A stretch of DNA of 64,000 nt, taken from assembly GCF_042453785.1 (NCBI RefSeq), contig NC_091661.1:27209501-27273500 (forward strand). Direction: 5' to 3'. Shown here piece after piece: positions 13,306-29,594 of this stretch (position 1 is the first letter of the stretch; every line of letters starts with the position of its first letter). The notes beneath the pieces are model-generated. The model was given only the letters and a program-made list of their open reading frames with translations. It was not told where the DNA came from and did no database searches. A program made the translations under genes and the position numbers. Source of the DNA: Malus domestica (Eukaryota; Streptophyta; Magnoliopsida; Rosales; Rosaceae).

Positions 13306-13539
13306 CACTCTCCCAAAAATAAACTTCTTCAAATTTTGTTTCAAATTAGCAATAGCACATGCAAGAAAGTAAAAGTATTTGATACTTTATTTGAATCCAA
13401 TTTTTTAAATTAAAAAACACTTGTATAGTTTTAGGTCTTAAAAATTTATTTGGTATGACTATTTTACAAAAATGAACTCAAGATTAACTTAAAAACATTA
13501 AAAATAGTTTTTAAAGTCTTTAAACTTAAAATCCATTTT

Positions 13540-13765
13540 TTATATTTTCTCTCTTCCCCTCTCACTCCAAATCTCTTTCTCTTTTCTTCTCTCTCTACAC
13601 ATTTCCTTTCTTTTTCTTCTTTCTCACTCCTCTAGTCTGCTCTCTTCATTTTCTATCTTCATTTTCTATCTTCTTTATCTCTTCCCTCTTTCTTTTTATC
13701 TCTTCTGATCCTTTCTCTTTCTTTCTTTCCCTCTCTCTCTCTCGTCCTTCTCCCACTCTTGCGAC
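13540..13765. repeat. Pyrimidine-rich tract
   Basis: About 225 bp composed mainly of CTCTTT and TCTTTC variants. Low-complexity sequence, not coding. Confidence 0.7.
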
Positions 13766-14194
13766 CTTTCTCTTTGGATTGCTTTTGTTCACTCTAAGTT
13801 TTAAGATGTAAAATTTTTAAATCTTATATCAAATAAGTTTTTTAACCTTAAAGAAATTTATTTTTTTAGAAATAATGTTCTTAAGAAATATTTTTTTTAA
13901 ATTATGAATTTTTTTGAATAAGACACCGAACAGATCATAAACATCTCATCGATATTATCTTAATAAAGTATTTAAAATACATAGACTAAATAATGGATTT
14001 TAATCTTGGAATAATAGATGGCGACTCCAAAACTATGTGAATCACACGCTTCGAGTCCCTTCAACAACCATCACTGTTGTAGATGCACGCGGGATGGGCT
14101 ATAGTAATATGGGAGTGGCAACAGTGAAAGTGGCGATCCCGGGCTCCACCTAAGCTAGCTAGCTAAACCATTGGCGAGCGGAAATAGTGATTTA

Positions 14195-14350
14195 CAAAGG
14201 AGGAGGATTATTTCCCCTCTTAATCTCTTTTCTCTTCTCTTCTATTTGAACAGTCATGGTTAAATCACGTCAACATTTTATATTAATTTTTTTATAAAGA
14301 TAATAAGATAAAAAATAATGTGTGAGAGAAGGGGAGGGAAAGAGATGATA
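14195..14350. mobile_element. MITE related to those at 37.6 and 38.5 kb
   Basis: The core GTTAAATCACGTCAACATTT followed by an ATTTTTTTATAAAGATAATAAG-like stretch is shared with the elements at 37602-37817 and 38478-38683. The ends are weakly defined. Confidence 0.45.
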
Positions 14351-14390
14351 ATAGAATGAGAAAGAATCCTACTCTATTTACAAAACATTA

Positions 14391-14815
14391 AGGGGTGTAG
14401 TCAAACTAAGATTTTAAATGATTTTAAAAGTGATAAATTTGATAGGATTTAAGAGGATTAAAGACTCTTATAAAATTCATATGGATTTTAAAGAATTTGA
14501 ATCGATTGTGGTGGATTGTGGGGGAAAGATTTGAAATCCTAGGGGGTGAGGTTGAATTCTTTTTAGTTTTGGTTATACATACTTTTTGCTTTCAAATCCC
14601 ACAAAATCCACAACTTAATGAAATTCTCATGTATTCTAAAATCCTTTAAAATCTTTTAATTGACTACACCTAGATTTTAATGGATTCTAAAATCTTTTAA
14701 TTGACTACACCTAGATTTGAATGGATTCTAAAATCCTTTAAAATCTTTTAATTGACTACACTATAATTTTAAAGTCTTTTAAAATCCTCTCAAATCCAAG
14801 TTTGACTACACCCAT
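14391..14815. mobile_element. PIF/Harbinger (Tourist-like) MITE
   Basis: 425 bp between TTA target duplications (14388-14390 and 14816-14818). Terminal inverted repeats carry GGGTGTAGTCAAAC and GTTTGACTACACCC. The right half holds three short tandem-like copies of TTTTAATTGACTACACCTAG. Confidence 0.75.
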
Positions 14816-14861
14816 TTAACTACATGAGAAATGCAAGTATAATTAACTTAATTAGTTTCAG

Positions 14862-15032
14862 AGAAATACTAAAGAGACACTTTTAAAAGTGCGACTCTTT
14901 ATGGACTTTCTGTTACCTCATTTTTTTGCATAATATTTTATAATGTTAGCATGAGAATTGACGTCAAACTTTGAGGTGTCAGAGAGTCCATAAAAAGTTT
15001 TACTTTGAGAAAGTTTCCTTAGTACTTCTCTT
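14862..15032. mobile_element. MITE, family of the outer element at 53.2 kb
   Basis: Inverted ends GAGAAATACTAAAGAGACAC and the complement of GTTTCCTTAGTACTTCTC surround a GACTCTTTATGGACTTTC-type core. Similar to 15246-15427 and 53205-53466. Confidence 0.6.
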
Positions 15033-15245
15033 AGTTTGATTAGCATTACCCCAAAATTGTCTTAGTTTTTTTTTTAAAACAAAAAGTTTAGGGGAAGGGC
15101 ATGATATCTTATCTCAAGGACAAGTCATACCACAAGTCTTTTTGAAAATTTACATAAAGATCTTAGCTCCATAATTTTTTTGTTTTTATAAATTGCCCAC
15201 CACAAAAAAATTGTCTACATCGAAACTCGCTAAAGACTATCTTAA

Positions 15246-15427
15246 TTACTAAAAGAGAAATGTTAAGGAGACTCTCTCAAAAGTGAGACTCTCTATGAAC
15301 TCTATGTCAATTCGTGTTTTAGCACACTATTTTTTGTAATGTTGGCTCGAAAATTGACGTTAAACTGTGAGATGATAGAGAGTTTATGAAGAGTCTAACT
15401 TAAAAATAATATCTTAACATTTTTCTT
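15246..15427. mobile_element. MITE, second copy of the same family
   Basis: Starts GAAATGTTAAGGAGACTCTC and ends with its approximate complement near 15410-15427. The interior shares the AGTGAGACTCTCTATGAACT motif with the neighbouring copy. Confidence 0.6.
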
Positions 15428-16724
15428 ACTAGAAAATAACACATGCGTTGCAATTTGCACACACTCATATGTGAGAAATTGACAAAAGATCTTCGAGGTT
15501 CCTAATTACTTTTTAGGACCACTTTATAGTTTATACTTGAGTTATCTCATATATCTAATGGACCACTGATGTGACCAAACTTATCTTGTGAATTGATCTT
15601 GTTTGAGAGGCTTTGAAACTATCTTCTTGTTTCCAACTCTCAACTAATTATGCCCTAATCGCACTTGCGGCCGAGATTGTTTGTTATACGAACATACAGA
15701 GTGTACCGTTATATTAGCACAACTATAATGACCTAATAGTTCAAATCACTATTATTAATTACGCGAACACATTTTGAATTACTAAATTAACATAATTTAA
15801 TGATCCATGCAGCTATTGCACGAGAAAATTCCTCTCAACATTGTACAATTACGCATATCATTATTATTTTTATCCAATTACTTCTTGGATTACTAAATCA
15901 ACGTAATTTTGTTAATCTACGGTTCAAACAGTTATTGCCAGCTAATGGCTATTGGTTGTAGGGGACTATTGGAATAGTAGCACAAGTATGATGCTCCAAT
16001 AATCAGCAATGTTGTTATGCATTATTGAGTACAATAGAGAGGACGAGCTCTTACGCAATGAAAATGTTGTTTTTTTATGACCAAAAGATCATTGGTTTGA
16101 GTTGTAGAAATAGTTTATTTACAAAACAAGCTAAAATTATGTACAATAGACGTTCATCTTTCGATCATTGTAAAGCATGGGGCTTTATTAGCTTTTGAGA
16201 TCGTCTTTTGTTGGATACATGTAGAAAGTAAAGAACAGGAACAGGCGGCCCGCGCCGTCCTTGGAACATAGGATTGCCCCGTGGCTAAACAATGTGTGGG
16301 GACTGGGGGTACTCCCTGTTGTCCATCAGACAGGTTAGGGTTCTTCGTTAATCAAATAGTCCTTCACTTTAAGGACAAGAGCCAGCCACGTTCCACTTCA
16401 TCTCAACAATTTTCAACCATACAACACACACACATGGGCGTAGAGAGGAATGATGGGGATCCACCATCTTAGAGAAATTACAGAATGTGTTCAGTGAACT
16501 CAATTGTCAGTTTCACTGGTGAATTGTCGGGTGAATGAACGCGGTTGTAGCTGTTAGATTGACGAGTTCATCTTCTTTTTTGCGTTGTAATTTATCATAA
16601 GCAGTTGAGTTTATGTCAGCACGGTAGTTTTAAATGCCAAGTCTGTACATGCTAACCGTCGCTTAAGCCAACACCATTTTACATGCTAGGTTGACGAGTT
16701 CATCGTTCTTTAGTGCAATATAAT
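15428..16724. other. Intergenic, nothing recognised
   Basis: AT-rich sequence without a supportable gene. A GC-richer patch at 16220-16480 holds a 63-codon open frame without recognisable protein features. Confidence 0.4.
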
Positions 16725-17235
16725 GGCGTGTTTAAGTATCCGTAATTGGAATGAGAATGTGGAATTGAATTCAAATTACGGAATACTCCGGTATTTACTA
16801 AACATGGAGGAATAAAAAAAGCAGTGGGACCCACACAAATTTTGGAATTCAATTCCTTGTATTGGTTCCTAAATATAGATGGTAATCTCATTCCTGATTA
16901 TTTGGGTAATCGGAATGACACTTTTGTTCCCTTTATACCCTCACTTACTTTTTTTATTTCCAAGACTATCCTTTATAAACCCATTAAAGTATATAAAATA
17001 TTTGATTTGGGACAAGGGCATTTTAGTAATCATACTGGTTTATATTCCGATTCTGCTAAATTAGTAAACAGCTTTATGGAATTCTATTCCGATTCCAGAA
17101 CATTTAAATAAACAGCTTTAACAGAAATATGATTCTGATTTCTCCTCATTCCAACTCCTTAATTCAATTTATCCTCAATTCAATTCTCGCTCAATTCAAT
17201 TCCTCATATTTTCATTACCGTTACGTAAACGCGCC
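16725..17235. mobile_element. Non-autonomous DNA transposon, about 510 bp
   Basis: Imperfect terminal inverted repeats begin GGCGTGTTTAAGTATCCGTA on the left and GGCGCGTTTACGTAACGGTA on the complement of the right end; similarity continues inward through GAATTGAATT-type sequence. The flanks resemble a continuous genomic sequence. Target duplication is not clear. Confidence 0.65.
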
Positions 17236-17569
17236 ATAAGTTCGTCATAATCTATTGCATTTTGTCTAACACAACAGTTTAAACAATCACTTTTGCACGG
17301 TAGTTCTTAAGTAAGAACATAATTGTAGCCGTTAGATTGATGAGTTCATCATTATCTAACCATCCATTCGTGTTGGACTGTATGGTTCAATAATTGGTTA
17401 CACCAAGACAGAAAGAGATCTCTTGGTTGGATAAAGTGGTGATACTATCTTGTTACTTCCAAGAAGAGAGAACAAAATACTAAATAACGTTATACTGTAT
17501 TCATGTTGTACCAAACAAATCATTCTTTGCCATTTCCATACATGCAATTTCAAAGTGCCGTTTGGAATT

Positions 17570-18150
17570 TAGGTATAATGCATGACACTACAAGATACTT
17601 ACGCATTTTTTGAAACCGTCATTAGAAGAAAGCATTTTCAGATAATCAAAAAGTGTTTTGTCGCGATATGTAAGAAAATAAAAAAGTGCTTCTAAATTAT
17701 AAAAGAATTTATTTGTGCTTGCTAAAGAAATAACTCTTCTTTAGAAGTCACTTGGAATTTTAAGAAAACATTTGTTGCGCTTCCAATAAATATGTTTCTA
17801 ACAAATCACTTACGATCATTAGTAGTTCTTACACAAACACTTGCACCATGTTAGAGATTACAGACTCGTTTGTAATTACTTTTAAAATGATTGAAACCTC
17901 TCTTAGTGAAAATTTTTTTTGAATCAATTTTTATAAAAATGCAAGTAAATCTTGTAAAAACACTTGAAGTACTTTTGAAACCCAAAAACATTTTCATCTC
18001 AACATGCTTTCAGTCATTTTAAAAGTATTTCCAAGCGAGCCCTACTTATAGAAGAGCTAAAGCATCTTATGGAAACCAAAAATGCTTCTACCTCCATTTG
18101 GAAGAAAACTTGGAAGAGCTTATGAATCATAAAAATACAATTTCTGGAGT
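17570..18150. repeat. Dispersed AAGTGCTT-type repeat
   Basis: Non-coding AT-rich sequence built around variants of AAGTGCTTTT, AAAAACACTTGAAGT and CATTTTAAAAGTATTTCCAA. Related copies occur at 8570-8770 and 22310-22980, the latter on the other side of the WD40 gene. Confidence 0.55.
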
Positions 18151-18530
18151 AGCACTTGCCATGTGCTTCTTTCATTGAAGCACTAAAGACCAAAAAACCA
18201 AATTCACAGTTTGGGCTTTAAACCGGGCTTCCAAATTACAATTGGGCATCATGATAACCATCCGAAACCCAACAATGTTGGTCTAAACATTTGGATGGGC
18301 TCGTTCTGATCCAATATTTGATATAAAAGCCCACCAAACCGCCGTCGGTAATTGCCGTCTACTTTTCCAAAAAGAGAGATTTTTGAAAATGGATCAGAGC
18401 AAGACACACTGAGCATCCACAATCCGACAAACAAAAATCTCCCTCTCCGTCGCAGAGCTCGACCTCCGAGTGCTCCGCTTACAGAGAGGGATAGAGGGAG
18501 ACGACGCCGTTTTGTCTCTGAAATTAGGGT

Positions 18531-18568
18531 TGTGTGTGTATGTGTGTGTGTGTGTGTGTGTGTGGGTG
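18531..18568. repeat. (GT)n microsatellite in the WD40 gene leader
   Basis: A GT-dinucleotide run of about 38 bp with small interruptions, roughly 200 bp upstream of the start codon and probably within the transcribed leader. Confidence 0.75.
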
Positions 18569-18763
18569 TCTCTGCAGCTAAAGCCCTAGATTTTTTGTTT
18601 ATTCTCCTCCCGAATTTGCTTTCCTTGAGTTTTTAGGGTTTATGCGATGCTGCAAAAGATAAAAAATTGGGTAATTAGAGAGGAATTGGAGGAGTAGATA
18701 TGTGTTACTCTCTGGTTCTGGGTTTGAAGTGAGTTTACTGGGGTTTTTCTGTGAGAGAAATTG

Positions 18764-21576
18764 ATGGAAGGGGGAAGGAGAATCTCGGCGAGTCCTCGGC
18801 CTTGCAACGGTAGGAGAGTGGTGGCGAAGAAACGACCTCGTATTGGTGGGGTTGATGGGTTCGTCAACAGCGTTAAGAAGCTTCAGAGGCGCGAAATCAG
18901 CTCCAAGCGCGACCGTGCTTTCACTATGAGCGATGCCCAAGAGAGGTTTCGCAATATTCGCCTCCAGGTACTCTTTCTATCTTTGATGCCTTTTTACCTG
19001 TTATGCTTGGTTCGATGGTTTTCATTTAATTCGAAAACCAAAACTAAGTAATGGGTTTTTGTTGATAAGTTATTAGGATGTTAGATCCTCTCACAAAACT
19101 TGAAAAAAGGGGGTTTTGCTATGAATTTTTTGCATTTGTAGCTTAATTTTGATTGATCTTTCTGTTAGCTGTTAAGAAATGGATTTACTTTGTCAAGTTC
19201 CCTAGCAGAAAATCCTTCCTATGGCATTCAATCAACATAAACGTACTTATGCTTCTGTATTCGTGTGTGTGAATGTTTTAGTTAATACTTCCTGATTAGT
19301 TTGGGCAAATGCATCTTTTATTCATGTGAGGTTCTTACCATCAAATTTGTAGTGCCACGAGTAGTTGTTCTGGGTCGATGTCGTGTTTCTAATGCCAACA
19401 CTTGAAAGCATGCTGTATAAAGAAGTACCACGATGCAGTAAGGAAGTTTTGAGTTTCAAGATTGGTGATTTGAATTTGTGCTGTCTAGTTGTCTCATGTT
19501 ATTGTGTACACATGCATTTGAAATATGAGTGGAATTTTTTATTTTTTTACTTGCGGTGTTAGTGTGTGTCCGCAAAATCTAATTTCTGCTTGTCATGATA
19601 TTTGGATGCATAGGATGAATATGATACGCATGATCCGAAAGGTCATTGTGCCATGGTTCTGCCTTTCCTGCGAAAGAGGTCCAAAATTATTGAAATTGTA
19701 GCAGCACGTGACATTGTGTTTGCCCTCGCACAGTCTGGTGTTTGTGCAGCATTTAGCCGAGGTAGTAGCTGTATTAGCTGTATTTCTGATCTTATATTGC
19801 ATGCACTAGTCTTGTAACCTATAAATGTTTGAAAAAAAGGGAATATGTAATGTTTATATTGTTGTATGCAGAAACCAACCAGAGAATATGCTTTCTGAAT
19901 GTCAGTCCTGATGAAGTGATAAGAAGCTTGTTTTACAATAAAAACAATGACTCACTTATCACTGTCTCGGTTTATGCTTCAGACAACTTCAGTTCTTTGA
20001 AATGCCGAAGCACAAGGATTGAGTAAGTAAAATTTCTCCACGCTCCCCCCTTCCTTCTAGATACACAGAAAAGGAAAGGAAGTTCAAAAGAAATGACAGT
20101 GTAGTTGTCCCAATTTACTTCCCTCTTCTCTTATTTCTTTCTGAATATTCTGTCAAATTGTATGATCCAGATACATACGAAGGGGTAAACCAGATGCTGG
20201 ATTTGCTCTTTTTGAATCCGAGTCACTGAAATGGCCTGGTTTTGTAGAGTTCGATGATGTAAATGGGAAGGTTCTTACTTATTCTGCACAGGATAGGTAA
20301 AATATTCTGTCTTATCGGTCTTTGTTTTTAATACACTATTGTCTTCTTGATTTGATTTACCTTCCTTATGCTTCTATATTGTTACCAGTATATACAAGGT
20401 GTTTGATCTGAAAAACTATACAATGTTGTACTCCATATCGGATAAGCATGTCCAAGAGATTAAGATCAGGTAAGCTTAGTTCGGACGCCTCTTCCTTCTT
20501 AAACATGTCTCTGTGTGTGGCCACACACTCGCACTAGTGGTGGTTTATGCGTTTGGTACTCCTTTTGTTATTGCTTAGTGGACATTTATGTTGCTTCTGT
20601 TTTCCAATTTTTCTTTTGTTTCTGTTACAGTCCTGGGATCATGCTGTTGATTTTTACTAAAGCTAGCAGTCATGTTCCTCTTAAGATTCTGTCTATAGAG
20701 GATGGTACTGTTCTCAAATCCTTTAACCATCTCCTTCATCGGAATAAGAAGGTGGATTTCATCGAACAGTTCAACGAGAAGCTTCTTGTAAAGCAAGAAA
20801 ATGAGAACCTTCAAATTCTTGATGTGAGGACTTTCTTGATATCTTGCAGAAGTACTATAATCTATTCATTTGGATTTACACGTCTGACTGCTATCATCTG
20901 TAGGTTCGCAATTTTGAGATGACAGAAGTAAGCAGAACTCAATTCATGACCCCATCAGCCTTCATATTTCTATATGAGAATCAGTTATTCTTGACGTTTC
21001 GGAATCGAACAGTGGCTGTTTGGAACTTTAGAGGAGAACTTGTGACTTCATTTGAGGATCATCTTTTGTGGCATCCCGACTGCAATACCAATAACATATA
21101 TATTACTAGTGACCAGGATCTTATTATTTCTTACTGCAAGGCTGATTCTGATGATCCATTGTCGGAAGGAAATGGTAAAGTTGTTTTTTGCCTTACTACC
21201 ACTATCTGATCTGATCTTTGACTATCCACCACTGGATCACCATTGGAGATCTAATTGGATGGAGGGTCCATTACGTCTTTGAATCTCTAACGCTGTTTAA
21301 ATCTCTTTTGCAGCCGGATCCATCAATATCAGCAATATCTTGACTGGAAAATGCCTTGCTAAGATAAGAGCTACCAACAACGCTGAAAAAGAATGCATTT
21401 GTAGTGGTGAGGCTTGTGGCAGCAGTTGCAATTCAAAGAAGCGGTCCCTTTCCTCCCGAATTAGGAGTACAGTTGCAGAAGCCTTGGAAGACATTACTGC
21501 CCTCTTCTACGACGAAGAGCGCAACGAGATCTACACGGGCAATAGGCTCGGTCTAGTTCACGTATGGTCTAACTAA
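18764..21576 (+). CDS. Conserved plant Transducin/WD40 repeat-like protein
   Basis: Eight exons: 18764-18967, 19614-19761, 19872-20022, 20171-20296, 20389-20469, 20631-20823, 20904-21174 and 21314-21576. They sum to 1437 nt in phase, giving 478 residues. The N-terminus MEGGRRISASPRP is followed by a basic KKRPRIGG segment typical of nuclear targeting. The rest reads as degenerate WD/beta-propeller blades, for example VFALAQSGVCAAFSRE, VLTYSAQDSIYKVFD, TVAVWNFRGELV and, at the end, EIYTGNRLGLVHVWSN. This family is strongly conserved among land plants and annotated only as WD40-like; I know of no established biochemical role. All introns have GT..AG borders and the gene looks intact. Confidence 0.9.
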
Positions 21577-22309
21577 TAGTTTCTCCAAGTTTATTCTCCA
21601 TGTCCATTAGATTCTTTCTTGGTCATCTAGATGTTTGATTTGATCTCGCTGCCCCCCACCGCAACAACTCCCTAGAACTGTACCATTAATTCCCTCTTGT
21701 ACCCTTAATCCCTTTGTTTTACCTTAAATCCGATTTCGTTCCTCGTGTCTGTTGAGCTTGAGAACTTCTTGTACCATTAGTCTCTTCGTTTTACCTGAAT
21801 TCCGATTTCTTTCATGGTGGTGTAATATAAATGTAGAATTGAGTTTGCCTCGGTCCTTCGGACGCTCTTTTTATCTAATTTTTGGCACTCTTTTAACTCT
21901 ACTTTCCTTTTGATTTGAAAAGTACCATGAGTGATTTTTTAGAATAGAAATGTTCTTAACGTTAAAAGTGAACAGTATCAGAAGTGTTTCGTTAATGATC
22001 TTTACTATAATTGGAGCTGGAAATGTTAGGAAGTGGAATTGGTGTGACCACACGAACATGGCGCAGCTACCTCACTTTTTCCTACCTTTTTCTGAGAGGG
22101 ATAGGCTTTGTGTTGAGAAGTGGAGTTGGTGTGAAAACTTTACATGGATTAGAAGGCTCGCAATAACCAATCAAGCGTCATATGGAAATACCAAGGCATG
22201 TGTATGAGTGGATCGGCAGCTTTACGATTTGCCAACCGAAGGTCCCTTTGAGAGGCTCGTGCTACTTCTGCAGCACCACCACTCATTTACAACAAGATAT
22301 ATGGTCCCG
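21577..22309 (+). other. 3' flank of the WD40 gene
   Basis: Probable 3'UTR and downstream sequence. A partial duplication of about 55 bp occurs at 21690-21745 and 21766-21815 (TTCTTGTACC..CTTTGTTTTACCT..TCCGATTTC). Confidence 0.5.
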
Positions 22310-22980
22310 TTTGCGATTACTTTTGTAGAAGCACTTCCAAGCAGCTTTTGATGAAAGCATGTTGATATTTTACAAAAACTCGATTATTTTTTATAAACAC
22401 TTGAAAATGTTTTTTGAAGGTGTCAGACCTGTTTGAAAGTGCTTCTCTAATAATATTTTTGTTCATAAGTGATTCGAGTGATAACGCGTTTATTAAAAGA
22501 ATATTTTATAAAAATGTAAATACTTTATGGATAAGCGCCTAACACATAAATCAATTCAAGTATTTTTTACAACCGAAAATACTTCTTTTTTTCATGTCAA
22601 ACATCGTCAAAAATGTTTCTGGTAGTTTAAGTTTATGAACTCTTTTGAAAGTGCTTTTAAAATGACTAGTAGTTTTTTTAGAAAGTGTTTTTGGGTTCCA
22701 AAAGTATTTTAGTGAAATGTTTGTAGGCCCCAAAAATATTTGAAGTGCTTCATAGAAGAAGCACATAAACCCGTTATATGCTTCACTTTAAGTGCTTTTC
22801 AAGAATTAACTATCATTTTTACTAAGAATTGATTTAAAAAATATTTTCATTAAAAACGCTTTCTGTCATTTTAAAAATAATTTTAAAAGTAATTTCAAAG
22901 AGTACTTAATTATTTTAAAAACACCTCTAAATAATTTGGTTGTGGCAATTAATATTTTTGTTCAATAACACTTTTAAATT
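22310..22980. repeat. Dispersed AAGTGCTT-type repeat, second large copy
   Basis: Same family as 17570-18150: GCTTTTGATGAAAGCATGTT, AAGTGCTTCTCTAATAATAT, and AAAGTGCTTTTAAAATGACT. No coding content. Confidence 0.55.
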
Positions 22981-23362
22981 TTTATGTCCAAACAGTGGTG
23001 GCCCTATGTACGTGTCTTCTTCGTGCCGGCTGTTGTGCGTGACAACATATGCAACATTTTTCAAGAGGTGATAACAATACAGGACGAGAGAGAATTCGAG
23101 TTGTTAGTGACATGGGAAACGGAGTCGTTTCGTCTTGTATGTTGGATCTTAATTGCAGCAAATCGAATTCTGAAAGATTGCTTTCCTTTTGGAAACAAGT
23201 TCCTCTCTTTATTCTTGTCCTTGAATTTTCTAATCAACACGACACGAGCTGCATGTGAAATTGGGAATAACAAACCAAACGGCGGTCGCTTTTGGAATTT
23301 CCAACCCCAAAACATGGAAAGAAAAAGTTAAAAATAAATTAAATTAAATAAAACAATTACAT

Positions 23363-23412
23363 TACTTGATTTTCACCTTTTTTTTTTTTTTTGAGAAATA
23401 CTCGATTTTCAC
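23363..23412. repeat. Micro-insertion: poly(T) between 14-bp direct repeats
   Basis: TACTTGATTTTCAC (23363-23376) and TACTCGATTTTCAC (23399-23412), one mismatch, flank a poly(T) run ending in GAGAAA. Confidence 0.6.
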
Positions 23413-23964
23413 TTTGATTCTTTGTGATCTTGTTAATTATTACATTTTCATTAAATACTGTTTAGTTTGGGTTTGAAATCAAAGTCCTAATCATAAATAA
23501 ACAGATAAATCAATTTAATACATGGAATCCAATGGGGGTAAAGTAATATGCAACTACCACCATGCCATTTAATTTTCTTTTAACAATTTTAGACATGCAG
23601 CGGCATTTGGTAGATTGGATGAGATATGTTGTAATCAATTAAAATTGATTTGAGTTATGTTATTTGTTGTGTGAAATGTGAGATGGAAATGAATGAACAT
23701 GATGAGTTACGAGTTCAAAATAGAGTGAGTTATCTAACATATTCTTATACTTAAGTTACAAGTCACTGCCAATCTAATCCTATCTCTAAGGCTAAACCAC
23801 ATTCAGCCCATCAAACGGGGCCGTAGGACTTCGCTTGCTAAATAAACAAGACTACAAGACTAAAAATGAGTACTCCTATCTGAATCATATCTACAAATCA
23901 CATGATTCACATCTCGTTTTCAATATATACGTAGTTCACATCTCTTTAAGTATTAAACAAATTT

Positions 23965-24545
23965 ACGTGGCACAACCGGTGTTTGTGTCAATGATGCAAC
24001 GATATATGAAAAGAAAGTTATACATGTCAATCGTATCTGTGATATCGAACGTCTCAATGACATTGACAATAAACGCATGTCAAATGGAAGATAAACTCTT
24101 TCAAAAAATCGATATGTGTTATAAGTTATAACACAAGTAGAAAGACATCAAAAAACATATTCCCCCTCTACTTATATGATGACAAGTGAAATACCGACTT
24201 TGAATACCAAGTACTTGAAAAATCTGTCGGCACAAAAGTGCTACAACTAACATTATTCTCAAAAAAAAAAAACAAACATGCTAACATTTATGTATCACAC
24301 GTTGTGTCTGTGTTAATGATACAACAATATATGATAAGAAAGTTATACATATCAATCGTATCAGTGATATCAAACGTTTTAATGACAGTAAACATGTGTT
24401 ATGAAAGCTAAACTCTTTCAAAAAACATATCATCTCACTACTTATACGATGAGACGTGAAATACCGACTTTCAATACCCAGTACATGAAAAAATCTGTCG
24501 GCACGAAAGTGCCACAACTAACATTATTCTCAGAAAAAAATCAAA
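23965..24545. repeat. Diverged tandem duplication
   Basis: Two copies of about 270-325 bp. Shared landmarks are GAAAGTTATACAT (about 24011 and 24338), ATAAACTCTTTCAAAAA-like and AAATCTGTCGGCAC (about 24218 and 24489). The changing offset shows a deletion in one copy. Non-coding. Confidence 0.65.
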
Positions 24546-24639
24546 CATGCTAGCAATTGAAATGAAAGTGACTAAAGTGGAAAAAGTAAAGTTAAGGAAG
24601 GAAAAAAGCCCGCAGGAAAACGAAGGTGTAGGGAGAGCG

Positions 24640-24938
24640 TGAGAGGTACGCGAGCGGAGGACAAGTGGTACCATCCAATTCCAATCCGCCACAAAGATGC
24701 GTTGGATTTTTGGTTCAACAAGCAACAGCAATCATGGCGGTGTCTTTATTTCTACAAGTCTTGTGCGTTGCATTGCAGCTGCGAGCTGGCTACCTACACT
24801 GACAGAGAGTGTGAAAGAGACGACTGGGAGATTCAGACGCTCCTCCTCCTCCTCCTCCTCCTCCTCCTGCATTCGCCGTTTGAGCTCACAGTCTCTCACT
24901 CGCGGTCCTGCCCGCTCTCGGATCTCTCAGCCTGAAAG
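24640..24938 (+). other. Probable 5' leader exon of the CIP7-like gene
   Basis: GC-richer sequence ending at a donor (CCTGAAAG|GTAGAC) and containing a CTC trinucleotide repeat near 24839-24868. The next plausible acceptor (TTTTTAGCAG, ending 25434) opens an exon that reaches the main start codon at 25473. The leader contains an upstream ATG at 24697. Confidence 0.5.
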
Positions 24939-25472
24939 GTAGACATTGGCTGTTATGTTTTGCAGTTACTATTTTAGTTTTCGATTTCGATTTTTTTTGA
25001 ATTTTTGGTTTGATTTGGTTTCGACATCAATGAAGTGCGGATGAAATGAATTGAATCGGATTTATTTGATATTGCGATGTATTGTTCTTGAGATGTTTGG
25101 TGAGATTAGGAGTGATTGGTTTGGTTTGTGAGTTTTCTAGATCTGCATTTCAACTGCGGAAATTTATAGTATACGAAATGAAATGCTCAAGTTTCAGCTG
25201 AGTTTCGATCGAAAAAGAAATATGTTTCAAGTGAATTTTGGTATTTTTGAGCAATGGTTTTGATATGGAGAAGCAATGTACGACTGTGATTGCATTTCTC
25301 AGTCTGAGAAGGATATTTTCATTGTGTTTTTATTCCTTTTCAAGTACAATTAGTTTGAATTTTGGGTTGTCGGTGCGCCTACGCCTTACCAGAATCTGCA
25401 CTTGTGCAGCATAAAAATTTCTACTTTTTAGCAGCCTCGGCACACACTCTCTTTGTCTCTGCTCAGTTGAAA

Positions 25473-29594
<4,122 letters not shown>

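Noticed and set aside
16824-17111. 95-codon open frame
   Set aside because: Entirely within the transposon at 16725-17235; the aromatic-rich translation is typical of AT-rich DNA.
22984-23331. 115-codon plus-strand frame with an equally long minus-strand frame
   Set aside because: Mirror open frames on both strands, no domain, no splice or promoter context.
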